64,000 nt of DNA from Anaerococcus senegalensis JC48 (GCF_000321005.1 NZ_HE578907.1:1232059-1296058), one strand, 5' to 3'; shown: positions 8,692 to 17,432, counted from the first letter of the stretch. Notes: generated from the letters alone by a model not told the origin. Program-made: numbers and translations.

Positions 8692-9930
8692 ATGACAGTA
8701 AACAAAAATAAATTAGAAAATTATGCAAAACTTGCAGTTGAATTTGGTGTAAATGTGCAAAAAAATGAAGATGTTTTGATAAATTCATCCTTGGAAAATC
8801 CAGCTCTTGCAAGACTAATTGCAAAATATGCCTATGAGAAGGGAGCAAGACTTGTAAGCATTAATTGGAAAGATGAAGAGCTTACAAAATTAAAATACAC
8901 CTATGAGACCCAAGAAACTTTAAACGAAGTTCCTGATTATATTATAGAAAAGAATATCTACCAACTTGAAAAACACAGATCAAACAGAATTTCTATAATT
9001 GGTGACGATCCAGACTTATTAAAAGATTTGGACCAAAAAAAGATAGCAGAAGCTGTTAGAGAAAATTCTTTGAAATTAAAAGATTTTGTAAAATACACCA
9101 TGAATGATATGGTTTCATGGCTTGTGATTGCCTACCCAACCAAAAAATGGGCAAAGAAAATTTTCCCAGACCTTACCGAAGAAAAAGCAGTAGATAAATT
9201 ATGGGAGGTGATTTTTGATGTGAGCCGTGTTGATGAAGATTGGGAAAAAACAAAGAAAAACTGGAACGACCATATAAATTTATTAAATGAAAAGGCAGAA
9301 TTTTTAAATTCTCACCAATTTGACGAAGTTCATTATAAGTCAAAAAATGGAACAGATTTGAGAGTAAAATTGCCAAAAAATCACATTTGGATGTCAGCTT
9401 CATCAAAAAACGAAAAAGGCGATTTGTTTTTGCCAAATATTCCAACAGAAGAAGTTTTCACTTCCCCACAATTTGACGGAGTTGATGGAAGGCTTGTTGC
9501 AGTAAAACCTCTTGTTTATAATGGGGTTATAATAAATAATTTTGAATTTACATTTGAAAAGGGAAAAGTTGTAGATTTTAAGGCAGAAGAAGGCTACGAT
9601 ACCCTAAAAGAAATGTTAGAATCAGACGAAAACGCAAAATATTTGGGAGAAATTGCCCTAGTTCCTTACGAATCTCCAATTTCAAAATCAAATATTTTAT
9701 TTTTTAACACCCTATTCGATGAAAACGCATCCTGCCACTTTGCCCTTGGAAAAGCCTACCCAACAACTATAAAAGGTGGAACAGAAGTTGAAGACAAAGA
9801 CCTTCACAAAATTGGTTTAAATGATTCTTTAATCCACGAAGATTTTATGGTAGGAGCTAAAGATTTAACAATAAAAGCCTACAAAGACGGGGAAGAATAT
9901 GATGTATTTGTTGATGGAAATTGGGCGTAA
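8692..9930 (+). CDS. pepS: M29-family aminopeptidase (PepS/AmpS type)
   Basis: 412 residues. An in-frame ATG exists at 8671, but GGAGGG at 8682-8687 puts the start at 8692. The protein has the M29 layout: an N-terminal half with NYAKLAVEFGVNVQKNEDVLI, and a C-terminal half with metal-site segments IPTEEVFTSPQ (about 250), ENASCHFALGKAY (about 345) and IHEDFMVG (about 383). M29 enzymes are dimeric metallo-aminopeptidases that release N-terminal residues from peptides, complementing PepF next door. No signal peptide, so cytosolic. Confidence 0.95.
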   Translation: MTVNKNKLENYAKLAVEFGVNVQKNEDVLINSSLENPALARLIAKYAYEKGARLVSINWKDEELTKLKYTYETQETLNEVPDYIIEKNIYQLEKHRSNRISIIGDDPDLLKDLDQKKIAEAVRENSLKLKDFVKYTMNDMVSWLVIAYPTKKWAKKIFPDLTEEKAVDKLWEVIFDVSRVDEDWEKTKKNWNDHINLLNEKAEFLNSHQFDEVHYKSKNGTDLRVKLPKNHIWMSASSKNEKGDLFLPNIPTEEVFTSPQFDGVDGRLVAVKPLVYNGVIINNFEFTFEKGKVVDFKAEEGYDTLKEMLESDENAKYLGEIALVPYESPISKSNILFFNTLFDENASCHFALGKAYPTTIKGGTEVEDKDLHKIGLNDSLIHEDFMVGAKDLTIKAYKDGEEYDVFVDGNWA

Positions 9931-10008
9931 AAATTTTTTAAGTGATCTAATTTATAGTGAAAAATTAAATAAATAAATTCTTTAGATATTATTTTAATAT
10001 CTTATTAA

Positions 10009-10037
10009 CCCATCTCGAGCCGAGTCGAGAGGTCTCA
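10009..10037 (-). repeat. PR element, minus orientation
   Basis: ACCCATCTCGAG ... CGAGAGGTCTC; one base differs from the usual GAGATCTC end. It precedes a plus copy by about 80 bases, so this pair points outward. Confidence 0.87.
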
Positions 10038-10115
10038 TAGATTATGTAAGCTTAACATAAATTTCAATCATAGAAATCTCAATGTAAGAATAAATCAAAA
10101 TCCAAAATTAATGAA

Positions 10116-10194
10116 GAGATCTCTCGACTCATTTCATACGATAAATCGGGATAAACAACCGACACCGACGGTTGTTTATCTGCTCGAGATGGGT
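10116..10194 (+). repeat. PR element with nested hairpin module
   Basis: Between GAGATCTCTCGACTC and CTCGAGATGGGT lies a module whose core ATAAACAACCG ... CGGTTGTTTAT is a perfect 11-bp stem with a 7-base loop. Confidence 0.88.
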
Positions 10195-10280
10195 TTGACT
10201 TCGTTTTGAATTTTATATTAAAATTTTATAAATAAGTAAAAAATAATAATCTATTTTAAAAATATAAGTTATAAAAATTC

Positions 10281-10314
10281 CTCCTGATTAGTTTTTATCT
10301 AGCAAAATCAGGAG
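10281..10314 (-). terminator. Terminator of the small membrane protein gene
   Basis: CTCCTGATT and AATCAGGAG pair; on the minus strand the stem is followed by GAATTTTTAT. Confidence 0.75.
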
Positions 10315-10349
10315 ATTTTATACACAAACTATTTCAAAGCTTCTAGGAA

Positions 10350-10697
10350 TTATTTTCTTACAGAATAGTTAACAACTACAATTCCTAAAATCGTAATTAT
10401 TCCAAATAACCCCCATGCTCCCATAAGAATATCATTATAAAGCTTAATATTCTTAACAAAAAAACTAGAAAAAAAGGCAATAACTAAAGGTATGCTCATT
10501 ATAAAAGTCATTTTTTTGACTTTAGATAGATATCCTTTTCTTATTAGCTCTTCTTTCTTATCTTCTTCCATAGTATTAAATCCTGCTATAATATTTCCAC
10601 TAGTCTTATCTATCATATATGAAGAAAATAAGCATAAAATAATTGGAATCAACAAAAATATTTTAACAGTAATATCTTTGGGATCTGCTAAATTCAT
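10350..10697 (-). CDS. Small membrane protein, DUF3784-like
   Basis: 115 residues from ATG 10697. An in-frame TTG at 10718 exists, but GGAGGAG lies between the two, so the ATG is preferred. Three to four hydrophobic helices are visible. Between helix 1 and 2 is GNIIAGFNTMEEDKKEE, the IAG(F/Y)NTM signature of DUF3784 family small membrane proteins, whose function is unknown. A second short protein with a related pattern is at 54637. The gene stands alone between PR repeats, with a terminator 35 bases after its stop. Confidence 0.8.
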   Translation of the reverse strand: MNLADPKDITVKIFLLIPIILCLFSSYMIDKTSGNIIAGFNTMEEDKKEELIRKGYLSKVKKMTFIMSIPLVIAFFSSFFVKNIKLYNDILMGAWGLFGIITILGIVVVNYSVRK

Positions 10698-10758
10698 ATG
10701 TAAATACCACTCCTCCAAAAGTTAAAATTTTATCTCAATTAAAATAGAAAATATCATT

Positions 10759-10804
10759 ATATAGTCATTATACCCATCAGGATATAGTCATTATACCCAT
10801 CAGG
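10759..10804 (+). repeat. Tandem direct repeat, 2 x 23 bp
   Basis: The 23-base unit starting ATATAGTCATT and ending ACCCATCAGG occurs twice with no spacer and no mismatch, upstream of the minus gene starting at 10697. The stretch 10805-11000 holds nothing else I recognise. Confidence 0.9.
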
Positions 10805-11002
10805 TTTTAAGTCTTTAAATATTTTTCATATACTATCATTTTTTTGATATTATCAAATATTTTCTCATTAATATAAAAAACGGCTCATTGTCTATCATTA
10901 CTTTAATATAATCTAATTTGGTTTTATCAAAATTAATATATTCATTAAACCTATATTTCAATCTAAAATATAAACTTTAGCCTTCAAATAAATAGTATAT
11001 TC

Positions 11003-11031
11003 ACCCATCTCGAGCCTAGTCGAGAGATCTC
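11003..11031 (-). repeat. PR element, minus orientation
   Basis: ACCCATCTCGAG ... CGAGAGATCTC. With the plus copy at 11426 it brackets the toxin-antitoxin locus 11097-11373. Confidence 0.88.
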
Positions 11032-11096
11032 ATTTTAAATGTAAACATAAAATTATATATAACTTAGAATTTAAAAAATTATATAATGAGAACATA

Positions 11097-11124
11097 TTGA
11101 AAATAAAATAAGAAGATGTAAAAT
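11097..11124 (+). promoter_or_regulatory. Promoter of antisense antitoxin RNA
   Basis: TTGAAA (11097-11102) and TAAAAT (11119-11124) with a 16-base spacer, aimed at the convergent RNA that starts near 11131. Confidence 0.6.
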
Positions 11125-11133
11125 AATATTAAA

Positions 11134-11158
11134 CATGGAGTCGAATATAGCCATGACT
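11134..11158 (+). repeat. Direct repeat copy 1 of par-like locus
   Basis: CATGGAGTCGAATATAGCC and following ATGACT match CATAGAGTCGAATTTTTCC and ATAACT at 11279-11303, with 20 of 25 bases the same by eye. Confidence 0.75.
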
Positions 11159-11163
11159 AATTA

Positions 11164-11196
11164 AAAAGACAGGAGCTGCCACTCCTGTCTTTTTAT
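11164..11196. terminator. Bidirectional terminator shared by toxin and antitoxin RNAs
   Basis: AAAAAGACAGGAG and CTCCTGTCTTTTT form a long symmetric stem, usable from both strands. An almost identical terminator is found at the second par-like locus (55021-55052). Confidence 0.9.
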
Positions 11197-11199
11197 GTG

Positions 11200-11298
11200 C
11201 TAATTATCGTTTTTTATATATCTATCTAGCCACTTGCTAATATAATGAGCTATTATACTAGCTACAATAGATATAATCATAGAGTCGAATTTTTCCAT
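11200..11298 (-). CDS. Fst-like type I toxin peptide
   Basis: A 32-residue peptide: short acidic start MEKFDS, a hydrophobic helix MIISIVASIIAHYI, then SKWLDRY and a charged tail ending NDN. The central HYxxKWL and the polar tail match the Fst/par toxin family, which inserts in the membrane. ATG 11298 is preceded by GGGAGGTG. The ribosome site is partly locked in a hairpin (CCCAAACTG and CAGTTGGG, 11310-11330), as is known for fst mRNA. A 25-base repeat over the start matches the 5' end of the convergent antisense RNA. The peptide is too short for ordinary gene finders. Confidence 0.75.
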   Translation of the reverse strand: MEKFDSMIISIVASIIAHYISKWLDRYIKNDN

Positions 11299-11303
11299 AA
11301 CTT
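11279..11303 (+). repeat. Direct repeat copy 2 of par-like locus
   Basis: Covers the toxin start codon; partner of the copy at 11134-11158. Pairing here by the antisense RNA would block translation initiation. Confidence 0.75.
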
Positions 11304-11344
11304 CACCTCCCAACTGTTACCAGTTTGGGTACGATAACAAAGTT

Positions 11345-11373
11345 ATTATATCATTTTAAAAAATCGTTAACTA
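11345..11373 (-). promoter_or_regulatory. Promoter of toxin mRNA
   Basis: Read on the minus strand: TAGTTA (11368-11373), 17 bases, then TATAAT (11345-11350), placing the start about 40 bases before the toxin ATG. Confidence 0.6.
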
Positions 11374-11425
11374 TTAAATTGAAATTTCACTGGTAAAAAA
11401 TAAATTAAAATCCATAATTAATACA

Positions 11426-11462
11426 GAGATCTCTCGACTCATTTCATTCGCTCGAGATGGGT
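11426..11462 (+). repeat. PR element, plus orientation
   Basis: GAGATCTCTCGACTC ... GCTCGAGATGGGT. The 20 bases before it (AATCCATAATTAATACA) resemble those before the copy at 10116, so homology extends beyond the arms. Confidence 0.88.
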
Positions 11463-11547
11463 TTGGCTTCGTTTAATCTCAAATAACTTCTTCTCTCTAT
11501 ATAGTTTTGGTTTCTTCAAGTTTAAATTCTCAAAAAAACAATAAAAC

Positions 11548-11817
11548 TTTACAATTTTTAAAAACGAGGTATCATAATATCCGAAGAACTGTTGTAAAAC
11601 GGTGGTTACCGATTTTTGTCGGTAGTTTTTATCTGATGCATGGAAGTTGAGTGTGCCTATTAAGTGCCTGATGTGGGATTTACTTGGCCTTAAATTCTTC
11701 TATAAGCTCAGAGTTTTTACAAGAAAAAATAATCTAAACAAAAAAGCATCAACACCAGCCGAAGATTGCGCGATTAGTTATTACTAAGACAGCAGTCTTT
11801 TTTGTTTTGCTAATCGC
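11548..11817 (+). ncRNA. Probable structured RNA upstream of yitT-type gene
   Basis: A 270-base intergenic block with less AT bias than its flanks. A promoter-like TTTACA (11548) and TATCAT (11570) would start an RNA near 11583. CGGTGGT (11600-11606) pairs with ACCAGCCG (11754-11761) around one bulged G. Nested inside, TGATGC (11634-11639) pairs with GCATCA (11746-11751), giving a long rod; a side hairpin ACCGA/TCGGT lies at 11608-11623. AAGACAGCAGTCTT plus T-run at 11786-11803 may end it near 220 nt, inside a wider GCGATTAG/CTAATCGC stem (11770-11817) that stops just before the next gene's ribosome site. Candidates are a 6S-like RNA, another known clostridial RNA such as the raiA motif, or a riboswitch; I cannot choose. 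Confidence 0.45.
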
Positions 11818-11838
11818 CAGAGATTAGGAGTGAAATTT

Positions 11839-12498
11839 ATGCTCAGAAAATTTCTGAGAAGTTTAGAAGTTACGAAAAAAGAATTTTTGATTATTTCCCT
11901 TGGTTGTGCAATTATGGCCTTTGGGGTAATAAATGTCCACGAACAAGCACAAATTACTGAAGGTGGAGTTTTGGGACTCGGTTTATTTTTGAAAAAAACT
12001 TTTGATATGAACCTTGCCTACACAACTCCAATTTTAGATGGCTTGTGTTATCTTTTAGGATTTTCAATGCTAGGAAGAATATTTTTAAAAAAATCAATTG
12101 TTGCAACAATAATGTTTGCAGTATTTTATTGGATTTTTGATTTTATTGGACCAGTAATACCAAGCCTATACGATATGCCTTTCCTTGCTGCCATTTTTGG
12201 TGGAATATTTATTGGATGTGGCTGTGGGATAGCAGTAACAGCCGGAGGATGTGCAGGAGGCGATGACGCCTTGGCAATGACAATTTCCAAAAAAACAAAC
12301 TGGCCAATATCAAGAGCCTACTTGTTTACAGATTATTTGGTCCTCGGCTTATCATTAATTTATATTCCATTTGGACACTTAATTTATTCATTTTTAACAA
12401 CAATTATCTCATCATTTTTGATAGGACAATTTGAATTAAAAATGGAAATGCCAGCATGGCAAGTATGCCAAGGAAATTTAAATCACGCTAAAAGTTAA
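11839..12498 (+). CDS. YitT-family membrane protein (DUF161)
   Basis: 219 residues with five to six membrane helices. ATG 11839 is chosen over the in-frame GTG at 11830 because TTAGGAG ends directly at 11829. The segments GGVLGLGLFL and GCGCGIAVTAGGCAGGDDALA are the conserved Gly-rich parts of the YitT/DUF161 family, membrane proteins of unknown substrate. The family's usual C-terminal soluble DUF2179 domain (about 80 residues) is missing, so this is the short form. It is preceded by a structured leader or separate RNA and followed by a strong terminator. Confidence 0.88.
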   Translation: MLRKFLRSLEVTKKEFLIISLGCAIMAFGVINVHEQAQITEGGVLGLGLFLKKTFDMNLAYTTPILDGLCYLLGFSMLGRIFLKKSIVATIMFAVFYWIFDFIGPVIPSLYDMPFLAAIFGGIFIGCGCGIAVTAGGCAGGDDALAMTISKKTNWPISRAYLFTDYLVLGLSLIYIPFGHLIYSFLTTIISSFLIGQFELKMEMPAWQVCQGNLNHAKS

Positions 12499-12501
12499 AT
12501 T

Positions 12502-12548
12502 AAAAAGGATATTTCAAAGTATAAAAGTATTTTGAAATATCCTTTTTT
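12502..12548 (+). terminator. Terminator after YitT-family gene
   Basis: AAAGGATATTTCAAA pairs with TTTGAAATATCCTTT, followed by T-run. The following 12549-12772 holds no gene I can see. Confidence 0.9.
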
Positions 12549-12772
12549 TATTATTTGCTAATGTTTTTTCTAAATTTTCACCTAAATCTTTAATCTTTTA
12601 AGTACTTACTTTATTTATAATTATATTTAATCCACAATATAACATACTAAATCTCTTCTCATTTACATTTTTTTATTTTCGTCTTTCTTTTATGGATAAA
12701 TATCTACATAAACATATATTTATAGCCTATATAGGATATTTTCACCTAAATTTATGTATTGATTTAAAATTT

Positions 12773-13720
12773 TTATCTTTTAATTTTTTTTACACCAAAT
12801 TTTTTATTCCACAAACCTACCGCAATAGGAACTAAAATTGATGTAAAAATTACAACTGTACCAAGTTGAGCTTGAGAGATTGCTCTTGTTGCTTGCCATG
12901 ATTTATCTAGATCTGAAACCAAAGCTGGGACAATAATAGCATTTCCTGCTGCTGTATAAATTGAGATACCTGCCCAGCCTGGTCTTTTATTTATTAAAAT
13001 ATCTGCTGGAACTGTAAATAAAAATGCAGACAAAACTGTCAAAATACTTAAAATAATTCCTCCTAGTCCCCCTTCAATTATTGTAGAAAGATTAATACTT
13101 GCCCCAATAGAAAAACCCAAAAATACTAATATATACTTTTGACTTTGTCCAAGAAACTTGCAAAAGTCTTTGTCAATATTTCCAAGAAAAATTCCAACAA
13201 GAATTGGAAGGGCTAAATCTAGAATTGATGATGGAGTTATATCGGCAACTTTTAAAATTGAAAGAGTTAAAAAAGTAAAAATTGGTACAGAAATAATAGA
13301 AGTAATAGCTGCTGATGCCATATCATATTCATCTCCATAATCATTAATAAGACCTACAAAAATAGAATTATTTTGATTAGAAATTGCAGCTATAAAACAA
13401 AGACTAGTTATACCAAAAATCCCCTTATTTCCAAAAAGTTTTATAAAAATAAATCCCAAAGCAATGGAACTTAACCATTTAAAAATAAACAAAGTAAGGC
13501 CACGGCTAAGGGCTTTCTTTAATCTAGATAATGTAAGTTGACTACCTACAGCAACTAAAGTTATCGATATAATAGCATTAAGTCCATCAACAGATGCGAT
13601 TGAAGATGAGGTTGGACCAAGGTTAAAAAACTTGGGGAAAAATGAATTGATAAAAGCTGCAAAAAGCATTGGAACAACAATTAAAGCAGCTGGTACTTTT
13701 CTAAAAATTTTACTAAACAT
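12773..13720 (-). CDS. kdgT: 2-keto-3-deoxygluconate permease family transporter
   Basis: 315 residues, about ten hydrophobic helices, with the KdgT family hallmarks: N-terminal KVPAALIVVPMLFAAFINSFFP, the central LPILVGIFLGNIDKDFCKFLG, and late ISIYTAAGNAIIVPALVSD. The family moves 2-keto-3-deoxygluconate with protons. No KDG kinase or aldolase gene is near, so the true substrate is uncertain. ATG 13720 follows AAGGAG. A paralogue with the same layout lies at 52916. Confidence 0.88.
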   Translation of the reverse strand: MFSKIFRKVPAALIVVPMLFAAFINSFFPKFFNLGPTSSSIASVDGLNAIISITLVAVGSQLTLSRLKKALSRGLTLFIFKWLSSIALGFIFIKLFGNKGIFGITSLCFIAAISNQNNSIFVGLINDYGDEYDMASAAITSIISVPIFTFLTLSILKVADITPSSILDLALPILVGIFLGNIDKDFCKFLGQSQKYILVFLGFSIGASINLSTIIEGGLGGIILSILTVLSAFLFTVPADILINKRPGWAGISIYTAAGNAIIVPALVSDLDKSWQATRAISQAQLGTVVIFTSILVPIAVGLWNKKFGVKKIKR

Positions 13721-13943
13721 AATAACTCCTTAATAATTATATAAATTTTACCAATTTACATAATTAATTATACACAAAAAACGATGAGGTTATAAATACA
13801 CTACTCTAAAATATTTATTTAATTTCACGATTATTTTTTAATCCATAACCTTAAAACCGTAAATTTTCTTATTACATATAAATATATTAACTGTGTGAAT
13901 TATTATTTTGTGCATTAAATATTTTTATATTCACTTAATCAAT

Positions 13944-13972
13944 GAGATCTCTCGACTTAGCTCGAGATGGGT
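13944..13972 (+). repeat. PR element, plus orientation
   Basis: Short form, GAGATCTCTCGACTTAG and CTCGAGATGGGT, in the 820-base gap between kdgT and hppA. It has no minus-oriented partner in this gap. Confidence 0.88.
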
Positions 13973-14210
13973 TAATTTAAGATTTCTTTAATTACTAAAG
14001 TATATTTTTTACTTTTATTTTTTATCATTTAATTTTTATTTGATATATCTCTAAAGATATTATTTCATTATTATTTATATTACTATTTTAAAAGATTAGA
14101 AAATTTTGATTTTAATAAATAAATTCAAAATAAAAAATAATTAGAACAATTAATATCTATAACCAATAAATAAGCTTTGATTTTGTATATTCATCCCTAA
14201 AATGAGTGGG

Positions 14211-14310
14211 GATTAATAACCGTTAATTTTCGTATTAATCCTAAAAACTGGTGCGAGATAAAAAACCAAAACGACAGCTATTTATTTGTTCGATACTGGT
14301 TTGTATTTGC
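14211..14310 (+). repeat. Decayed PR-type hairpin module
   Basis: GATTAATAACCG ... CGTATTAATC forms a hairpin, followed by AAAACTGGTGCGAGAT. The order matches the module at 19770-19810 (GATTTATAACC ... GGTTATAAATC then CTACGAGAG) but with many changes and no clear PR arms. The rest of 13973-14470 is AT-rich without other signals. Confidence 0.45.
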
Positions 14311-14477
14311 TTTTTTTATTACTAAAGCACAAGCTTAATTATTTAAAATTTTACTATAATAATCTATTTTTTATCTATAAGTCTTATATTATTGATTTAA
14401 AAATTAATAATTTTATTTAAATATTTATTTTTTTATTAAAATTTCTATTAATATTTTGAAATTACTTGTAAAAACAA

Positions 14478-14506
14478 TTGTTTATATCTATATTATGTTA
14501 TATAAT
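14478..14506 (+). promoter_or_regulatory. hppA promoter
   Basis: TTGTTT (14478-14483), 17-base spacer, TATAAT (14501-14506), 33 bases before the start codon. Confidence 0.7.
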
Positions 14507-14539
14507 AGTAAGAGTAAAATTTAATAATAGGAGGAATTT

Positions 14540-16501
14540 ATGTTATCTGATTTTTTACCTGTTATAGTAGCAGTTATCGCTATTTGTTTTATGGCATTAC
14601 AAATTAAAACAAATATACTTCCAGTTAGCGAAGGTAACGATAGAATGAGAACTATATCAGGAAATATTAAAGAAGGAGCTATGGCATTTATATCTCGTGA
14701 GTATAAATACGTTATTATTTTTGTGATTGTTGTCGCAATTCTTATAGCAATTTTTATCAACGTAAGTACCATGATTTGTTATATACTTGGTTCCTTATTA
14801 TCAATGGCAGCAGGATATGTAGGTATGAGAATTTCTACAGCCTCAAATGCTAGATGTACAAACGAAGCTATGGAAAGTGGACTTTCTTCAGCTCTTAAAG
14901 TTGCTTTTGCTGGTGGATCTGTAATGGGATTTGCAGTAACAGGATTTGGACTTTTGGGAGTTGGAATTGTTTATTTAATCTTTAGAGACCCAGCAATTCT
15001 TATGGGATATTCTTTTGGAGCAAGTTCAGTTGCACTTTTCGCAAGAGTTGGTGGAGGAATCTACACAAAAGCTGCAGACGTTGGAGCTGACCTTGTAGGT
15101 AAAGTTGAAAAAGGAATTCCAGAAGACGATCCAAGAAACCCAGCAGTTATAGCTGATAACGTAGGAGATAACGTTGGGGACGTTGCAGGAATGGGAGCTG
15201 ACCTTTTCGAATCATATGCAGGAGCAATCCTTTCATCAATGGTTCTAGGTTTTTCAATATTTGGAGATGCAGGAATTAGATTCCCACTTGTATTAGCATC
15301 AATAGGAATTATTGCATCAGTTCTTTCAGCATTCTTATTCTTAAGAAAGAAACAAAAATCACCACAATCTGCCCTAATGATGACAATTTATTTATCAGGA
15401 GCAATTGTACTAATAGCATCATTTATACTTTCACCAATTTTCTTTGGAAATATGAAAGCTGCAATTTGTATAGTTGTAGGAATTATTGTTGGTATTGCAA
15501 TAGGATTTTTATCAGAAGTATTTACATCTGAAAAATATAGTCAAGTAAAAAGAATAGCAGAAGAAAGTCAAACTGGAGCTGCAACAAACATAATCGCAGG
15601 ATTATCAAGTGGTATGCTTTCAACAGTTGGACCAATCATACTTATAGCTGTAGGAATTTTAATTTCATTCCATACAATGCAAATGTACGGAATTGCCCTT
15701 GCAGCAGTAGGAATGCTTTCAATCACAGCAACAACAGTAACAGTTGATGCTTATGGACCAATTTCTGATAATGCTGGTGGAATCGCTGAAATGAGCGGAC
15801 TTGATGAATCAGTTCGTGAAATCACAGATAACCTTGATTCAGTTGGAAATACAACAGCAGCAATTGGTAAAGGATTTGCGATTGGATCTGCAGCATTAAC
15901 TGCACTTTCATTATTCGTAACTTATACAGACACATTAAACCTTGACAATCTTTCATTACTTGATTCAAAAGTAGTTGCAGGAATGTTTGTAGGTGGAATG
16001 TTACCATTCTTGTTCTCAGCTTTAACAATGAATTCAGTAGGAAAAGCTGCAACAGAAATGATCAATGAAGTAAGAAGACAATTTAAAGAAAAACCAGGTA
16101 TTCTAGAAGGAACAGAAGATCCAGATTATGCATCTTGTGTAGATATTTCAACAAGAGCATCCCTAAAAGAAATGGTAATACCAGGAGCACTAGCTATAGT
16201 AGTACCATTATTTGTAGGAAAATTATTTGGAGCTGAAACACTTGGTGGACTTTTAGCAGGAGCTCTAGTTACAGGCGTATTAATGGCAATATTTATGTCA
16301 AATGCTGGTGGAGCTTGGGATAATGCTAAAAAATATATAGAATCTGGAGCAGAAGGTGGAAAAAATTCACCATCACACCATGCTGCAGTAGTAGGTGATA
16401 CAGTAGGAGATCCATTCAAAGATACATCTGGACCATCACTTAATATCCTTGTAAAACTTATAACAGTAGTATCTGTTGTATGTGCAGGATTATTTATCTA
16501 A
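14540..16501 (+). CDS. hppA: Membrane ion-pumping pyrophosphatase, K+-dependent type
   Basis: 653 residues, about 16 membrane helices. It hydrolyses pyrophosphate and pumps H+ or Na+ across the membrane. The pyrophosphate-binding segment [18 protein letters not shown] lies near residue 205, [11 protein letters not shown] near 412 and [15 protein letters not shown] near 615. In [10 protein letters not shown] (near 436) the residue after GNTTA is Ala, where K+-independent enzymes have Lys, so this is a K+-dependent enzyme, a group that includes Na+ pumps. ATG 14540 follows AGGAGG. It is a single-gene unit with its own promoter and terminator. It may serve the same Na+ or H+ cycle as the V-type ATPase at the right end of the window. 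Confidence 0.96.
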   Translation: MLSDFLPVIVAVIAICFMALQIKTNILPVSEGNDRMRTISGNIKEGAMAFISREYKYVIIFVIVVAILIAIFINVSTMICYILGSLLSMAAGYVGMRISTASNARCTNEAMESGLSSALKVAFAGGSVMGFAVTGFGLLGVGIVYLIFRDPAILMGYSFGASSVALFARVGGGIYTKAADVGADLVGKVEKGIPEDDPRNPAVIADNVGDNVGDVAGMGADLFESYAGAILSSMVLGFSIFGDAGIRFPLVLASIGIIASVLSAFLFLRKKQKSPQSALMMTIYLSGAIVLIASFILSPIFFGNMKAAICIVVGIIVGIAIGFLSEVFTSEKYSQVKRIAEESQTGAATNIIAGLSSGMLSTVGPIILIAVGILISFHTMQMYGIALAAVGMLSITATTVTVDAYGPISDNAGGIAEMSGLDESVREITDNLDSVGNTTAAIGKGFAIGSAALTALSLFVTYTDTLNLDNLSLLDSKVVAGMFVGGMLPFLFSALTMNSVGKAATEMINEVRRQFKEKPGILEGTEDPDYASCVDISTRASLKEMVIPGALAIVVPLFVGKLFGAETLGGLLAGALVTGVLMAIFMSNAGGAWDNAKKYIESGAEGGKNSPSHHAAVVGDTVGDPFKDTSGPSLNILVKLITVVSVVCAGLFI

Positions 16502-16512
16502 TATAAAAATAA

Positions 16513-16550
16513 AAGCTGTTACAATAATTTTTGTAGCAGCTTATTTTTTT
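16513..16550 (+). terminator. hppA terminator
   Basis: AAGCTGTTACAA pairs with TTGTAGCAGCTT, then ATTTTTTT. Confidence 0.92.
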
Positions 16551-16639
16551 GATATTTTTTATTAGTTTTAATGAAGATTTTTAAATTTTCCTTGATTTTT
16601 TATTATATGCATACTTTAATTCTACAATATTTAATCCAA

Positions 16640-16668
16640 GAGATCTCTCGACTTCGCTCGAGATGGGT
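16640..16668 (+). repeat. PR array, plus copy 1
   Basis: GAGATCTCTCGACTTCG then CTCGAGATGGGT; opens the tandem array. The following spacer contains TTATTACTAAAGTTCTTA, kept in later units. Confidence 0.92.
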
Positions 16669-16770
16669 AGGTGCTCTTTTTGATTTATTACTAAAGTTCT
16701 TAATTTCTAATATTCTTATATTGACTTTTATATTAATTATTTACATTTATAATAAACCAAACGAAGTATA

Positions 16771-16798
16771 ACCCATCTCGAGCTTGCCGAGAGATCTC
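16771..16798 (-). repeat. PR array, minus copy 1
   Basis: ACCCATCTCGAGCTTGCCG then AGAGATCTC; preceded by AAACCAAACGAAGTATA, which recurs before later minus copies. Confidence 0.92.
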
Positions 16799-16891
16799 TG
16801 GATTTTTTGTGATTATAATTCTGTTTTTACCTTGGATTATCTTCGCCTATTTTTTAAATATTTACTTTTTCTCTTGATTTACTTAATACCT

Positions 16892-16919
16892 GAGATCTCT
16901 CGACTTCGCTCGAGATGGG
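16892..16919 (+). repeat. PR array, plus copy 2
   Basis: Identical to copy 1 through the arms except a final GGGG instead of GGGT; 252 bases after it. Confidence 0.92.
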
Positions 16920-17019
16920 GTAATGGTAGTTTTTATTAATTGCTAAAGTTTTTGATTTTCCTTTATAGCTCATAGAATTTTTTTGATACTAGCTCTATCT
17001 TTAGGATTACTTATATAAT

Positions 17020-17056
17020 GAAATCTCTTCACTCCCTCTACTCGGTCGAGATGGGT
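17020..17056 (+). repeat. PR array, plus copy 3 (degenerate)
   Basis: GAAATCTCTTCACTCCC ... GGTCGAGATGGGT. No minus copy lies between this and plus copy 2, so a minus unit has been lost here. Confidence 0.8.
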
Positions 17057-17163
17057 GATTATTATCTTTATTTTATTACTAAAGTTCTTATTTTCTTAAT
17101 ATTCTCATATTGCCTTTTATATTAATTATTAATTTACGTTTATAATAAACCAAACGAAGTATA

Positions 17164-17191
17164 ACCCATTTCGAGCCTGCCGAGAGATCTC
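17164..17191 (-). repeat. PR array, minus copy 2
   Basis: ACCCATTTCGAGCCTGCCG then AGAGATCTC, with the same GAAGTATA lead-in as minus copy 1. Confidence 0.9.
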
Positions 17192-17285
17192 TGGATTGTA
17201 TTGTGATAATAATTCCATTTTTACCTTAGCTTATCTATAGATATTTCTTTAAATATCTACTTTTCTCTTGATTTACTTAATACAA

Positions 17286-17322
17286 GAGATCTCTCCACTC
17301 CCTACACTTGGTCGAGATGGGT
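17286..17322 (+). repeat. PR array, plus copy 4
   Basis: GAGATCTCTCCACTCCC ... TTGGTCGAGATGGGT, the longer-middle variant also seen at 5206 and 19283; 266 bases after plus copy 3. Confidence 0.9.
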
Positions 17323-17432
17323 AATAGCTCTCTTTTTAATTTATTACTAAAGTTCTTATTTTCTTAATATTCTCATATTGACTTTTATAATTAATTATTT
17401 ATTTACATTTATAATAAACCAAACGAAGTATA

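Larger units (their letters stand above)
11131..11196 (+). ncRNA. Putative par-type antisense RNA (antitoxin)
   Basis: A short transcript of about 65 nt is predicted from the promoter at 11097 to the terminator at 11164-11196. It is convergent with the toxin mRNA, overlaps it at the terminator, and its 5' part carries a direct repeat (11134-11158) of DNA spanning the toxin start codon (11279-11303). Because both are transcribed from opposite strands, the two RNAs are complementary there. This is the RNA II layout of the Enterococcus pAD1 par system. Predicted from sequence only. Confidence 0.65.

Noticed and set aside
11588-11625. ACGGTGGTTACCG as a T-box
   Set aside because: The T-box core GGTGGNACC is not matched, no terminator follows in the right place, and the next gene is not a synthetase or amino-acid gene.
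15822-16419. Minus-strand frames inside hppA
   Set aside because: Antisense shadows of a highly conserved pump.
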